Positions 62,372 through 64,000 of a stretch of DNA of 64,000 bases are shown here, one piece after another (the first letter of the stretch is position 1; the number at the start of each line of letters is the position of its first letter). The notes below the pieces were generated by a model that saw only the letters and a list, made by a program, of their open reading frames with translations, had not been told where the DNA came from and did no database searches. The translations under genes and the position numbers were made by a program. The DNA is from Shinella curvata (GTDB taxonomy: Bacteria; Pseudomonadota; Alphaproteobacteria; Rhizobiales; Rhizobiaceae): the NCBI RefSeq assembly GCF_022899935.1, contig NZ_JALJCJ010000006.1, positions 186,001 through 250,000 on the forward strand. The letters are read 5' to 3'.

Positions 62372-63628
62372 TCAGGCCGCCTTGCCGTCGGCAAATTTTT
62401 CGATGGATTGCGCAAGTTCAGGATGGTCTTTCGCATAGGTCCCGAGCGGCACGCCGGCGACCGCCGCCTCCCAGGCCTGCTTCACGGCCTTCACCCCTGC
62501 GCCGGGTCCCCCCGGATGGCTGACGATGCCGCCACCGCAGAGATAAAGCAGGTTCGTCGAGCCGCCCGTCGCCGCAATCGTATCCGGCGCCTGTCCGCCC
62601 CACTGGCCCGAGCCGACGACCGGAAGTGCGACGTCCGCGCCGGAAAACAGCGGTGACGTGACGGCCTGATAGGAACGGACGAAGCTCTCGTCGGGCTCCC
62701 AGTATTTCACGCGGATACCGTTGATCTGGAACTGATCTATTCCGAGAAGCCGCCAGAACTGCTGCCAGACGGAAAATTCGAAGCCCAGGCCGGCGTGGCG
62801 CGTGAGAACGTCCCAGCCATTGCGGTGAGCGTGCAGCACGAGGCCGGAGCGCTTGCGCAGGAAGGCGAGCCCGCCGAAACCGATCGAGTTGATGTTGACG
62901 ACGGCGCAATTGCCGCCGGCTTCCAGCACCATGTCGTGATTGCGCATCATCTCGTCCGGATCGGCATGGCTGATGCCGAAGGCATACATGACCTTCTTGC
63001 CGGTCTTCTGCTCATGGTCGAGGATTTTCGGCATGATCGCCGCCACACGCTCCTTCAGCGGAGAATAGGCCGGGCTCATCAGCTTCTCGTCGTCCTTGAC
63101 GAAATCGACACCGGCATCGATGAGTTCGTCGACCATCTCCGCCGTCTCATGCGGAAGGAGACCGAGCGCCGGCTTGACGATGGTGCCGATGATCGGTCGG
63201 TTCTTGACGCCCGTCAGCGCAAAGCTGCCCGACACGCCGAATTGGGGACCGGGATGTGCGGCGGCGAATTCGGGCGGCAGCTTCATATCGACGATGCGGA
63301 TGCCCGTCATGCCCTTGATGGAAAAGACACCGCCGACGGCAATCGTCATCAACGCAGACAGGTCCGTGCCGATGGCATCCAGCGGGAAATCGATATCGAC
63401 ATCCGCCCGGTTGAAGCTGACGGCGTCGCCCGCCTCATCGGGAAAGGAAGCACGGGCGGTCGGCGGCAGCGGACGAATGGCGACGACACGCGCGGCGACG
63501 CGCGCCTTCAGTTCCTCCGTCTCGCCCGGCAGCGCCACGAAGGTTCCGGTCGACTGGTCGCTGGCGATCTTCGTCGCCATTTTCTCTACCGAGCCCGGCG
63601 TCTCTATCCGATAGGTCAGACGGATCAC
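62372..63628 (-). CDS. RuBisCO-like protein (form IV), candidate 3-oxo-isoapionate-4-phosphate decarboxylase or transcarboxylase/hydrolase
   Basis: 418 residues, large-subunit fold. The metal and carbamate motif VDFVKDDEKLMSP is intact (Lys178-Asp-Asp-Glu181), as is HAHRNGW (266-272). The KPKLG motif reads KPALG at 152-156: the first Lys is kept, the second lost. The loop-6 Lys is absent (VVGSGQWGG). Hence it cannot be a true RuBisCO. GTG start at 63628 behind GGAGGAG. Paired with a DUF1537 kinase; divergent from a GntR regulator. Could alternatively act on another 3-keto acid phosphate. Confidence 0.9.
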   Translation of the reverse strand: MIRLTYRIETPGSVEKMATKIASDQSTGTFVALPGETEELKARVAARVVAIRPLPPTARASFPDEAGDAVSFNRADVDIDFPLDAIGTDLSALMTIAVGGVFSIKGMTGIRIVDMKLPPEFAAAHPGPQFGVSGSFALTGVKNRPIIGTIVKPALGLLPHETAEMVDELIDAGVDFVKDDEKLMSPAYSPLKERVAAIMPKILDHEQKTGKKVMYAFGISHADPDEMMRNHDMVLEAGGNCAVVNINSIGFGGLAFLRKRSGLVLHAHRNGWDVLTRHAGLGFEFSVWQQFWRLLGIDQFQINGIRVKYWEPDESFVRSYQAVTSPLFSGADVALPVVGSGQWGGQAPDTIAATGGSTNLLYLCGGGIVSHPGGPGAGVKAVKQAWEAAVAGVPLGTYAKDHPELAQSIEKFADGKAA

Positions 63629-63660
63629 GTTTTCTCCTCCCTAGGCTATGCCATATCCCT

Positions 63661-63707
63661 TGTTAAGGCGCCGCAACTGGTATAATGAGTATTTATGTTA
63701 TTGCAAG
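63661..63707. promoter_or_regulatory. Overlapping divergent promoters of the RuBisCO-like operon and GntR gene
   Basis: On the minus strand TTGCAA (63702-63707) and TATACC (63685-63680) are 16 bases apart and point toward the RuBisCO-like gene. On the plus strand TATAAT at 63682-63687, with TTGTTA at 63661-63666, points toward the regulator gene. The two -10 boxes overlap. GGTATA, a half-site used by NanR/UxuR-type GntR proteins, covers both, so one bound dimer could block both promoters. Confidence 0.5.
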
Positions 63708-63778
63708 CTGATTGCTGCGAAAGCTGTTGCGGCGAAGGCACTTGGTGCATATTCAAACCTGTCGAAATCAGGTGACTC

Positions 63779-64000
63779 ATGAACGTCGTTTCCGAACCGA
63801 TCGTCCGCAAGAAACTCTCCGATGAAGTTTTCGCGCGATTGAAGGCCATGATCGAGACCGGCGAGCTGAAAGCCGGCGACGACATGCCCTCCGAGCGCGA
63901 ACTGATGGAGCGCTATGGCGTCGGACGCCCGGCGATCCGCGAAGCCATGCAGGCGCTTGCCGGCAAGGGCCTCGTCGAAATTTCGCAGGGCGAGCGCGCC
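63779..64000 (+). CDS. GntR/FadR-type regulator, 3' truncated by window
   Basis: 74 residues visible, open to the window end. The winged helix is clear: VFARLKAMIETGELKAGDDMPSERELMERYGVGRPAIREAMQAL. AGGTGA four bases before ATG 63779. It is divergent from the RuBisCO-like gene, so it is the likely local regulator of that pair. The effector domain lies outside the window. Confidence 0.88.
   Translation, partial: MNVVSEPIVRKKLSDEVFARLKAMIETGELKAGDDMPSERELMERYGVGRPAIREAMQALAGKGLVEISQGERA

Noticed and set aside
62372-63628. True carbon-fixing RuBisCO
   Set aside because: The second Lys of KPKLG and the loop-6 Lys are missing and no small subunit or phosphoribulokinase gene is present.
1-64000. 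tRNA, rRNA or CRISPR elements
   Set aside because: No clover-leaf, ribosomal or regularly spaced repeat pattern was seen by eye; a dedicated scan could still find something.

Overview
The window looks like about 64 kb of a high-GC alphaproteobacterium, most likely a Rhizobiaceae member (Rhizobium/Agrobacterium/Shinella/Ensifer type). The grounds are a eukaryote-like glutamine synthetase II gene with a sigma-54 promoter, a cyoABCD-SURF1 quinol oxidase operon, several ABC uptake systems each bundled with its own catabolic genes, and strong GGAGG ribosome binding sites. No rRNA, tRNA, CRISPR array, phage or intact insertion sequence was recognised.

Layout. 1-1246: end of a DUF2325 gene and a paired DUF606 transporter. 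1306-12273: a ten-gene minus-strand operon (polar amino acid ABC importer, DapA-like deaminase, FAD oxidase, aldehyde dehydrogenase, proline racemase family enzyme, two SDRs) with a divergent GntR regulator and a ProC-like reductase; the gene set fits hydroxyproline catabolism to alpha-ketoglutarate. 12304-13249: small unknown genes. 13422-24080: a polysaccharide locus (acyltransferase, GINT1-like protein, GT4, flippase, Wzc-like protein without a P-loop, Tat-exported GH5, Wzy-like polymerase, WecG/TagA transferase) in four strand blocks, with two convergent 3' overlaps. 24446-27033: Qnr-like pentapeptide protein and a LysR/aldo-keto reductase pair. 27076-34373: a ribose-type sugar ABC importer flanked by two related SGNH esterases, with a ROK regulator and a candidate palindromic operator. 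34500-43424: housekeeping and accessory genes (EamA exporter, chemoreceptor, CorA, glnII, TetR, YghU-type GST, SURF1). 43432-49227: cytochrome bo3 oxidase and an MHS transporter. 49252-50114: a small gene and a frameshifted hydantoinase fossil. 50115-59132: a second ribose-type importer, an SDR and two DhaK/DhaL kinase pairs, one DhaK being fused to a SorC-type regulator. 59168-60958: a GGDEF protein. 61067-64000: a DUF1537 kinase and a RuBisCO-like protein, divergent from a truncated GntR regulator.

How the genes work together. Three substrate-uptake modules dominate. Each pairs an importer with enzymes and a regulator, and each has a stable hairpin just after its binding-protein gene. The last module (importer, dehydrogenase, dihydroxyacetone-kinase-type kinases, DUF1537 kinase, RuBisCO-like protein) is best read as catabolism of a branched or four-carbon sugar or polyol through erythrulose or 3-oxo-isoapionate intermediates, by analogy to described D-apiose and tetritol pathways. 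The exact substrate cannot be read from the sequence. All functions are inferred by reading motifs; no database search was run.
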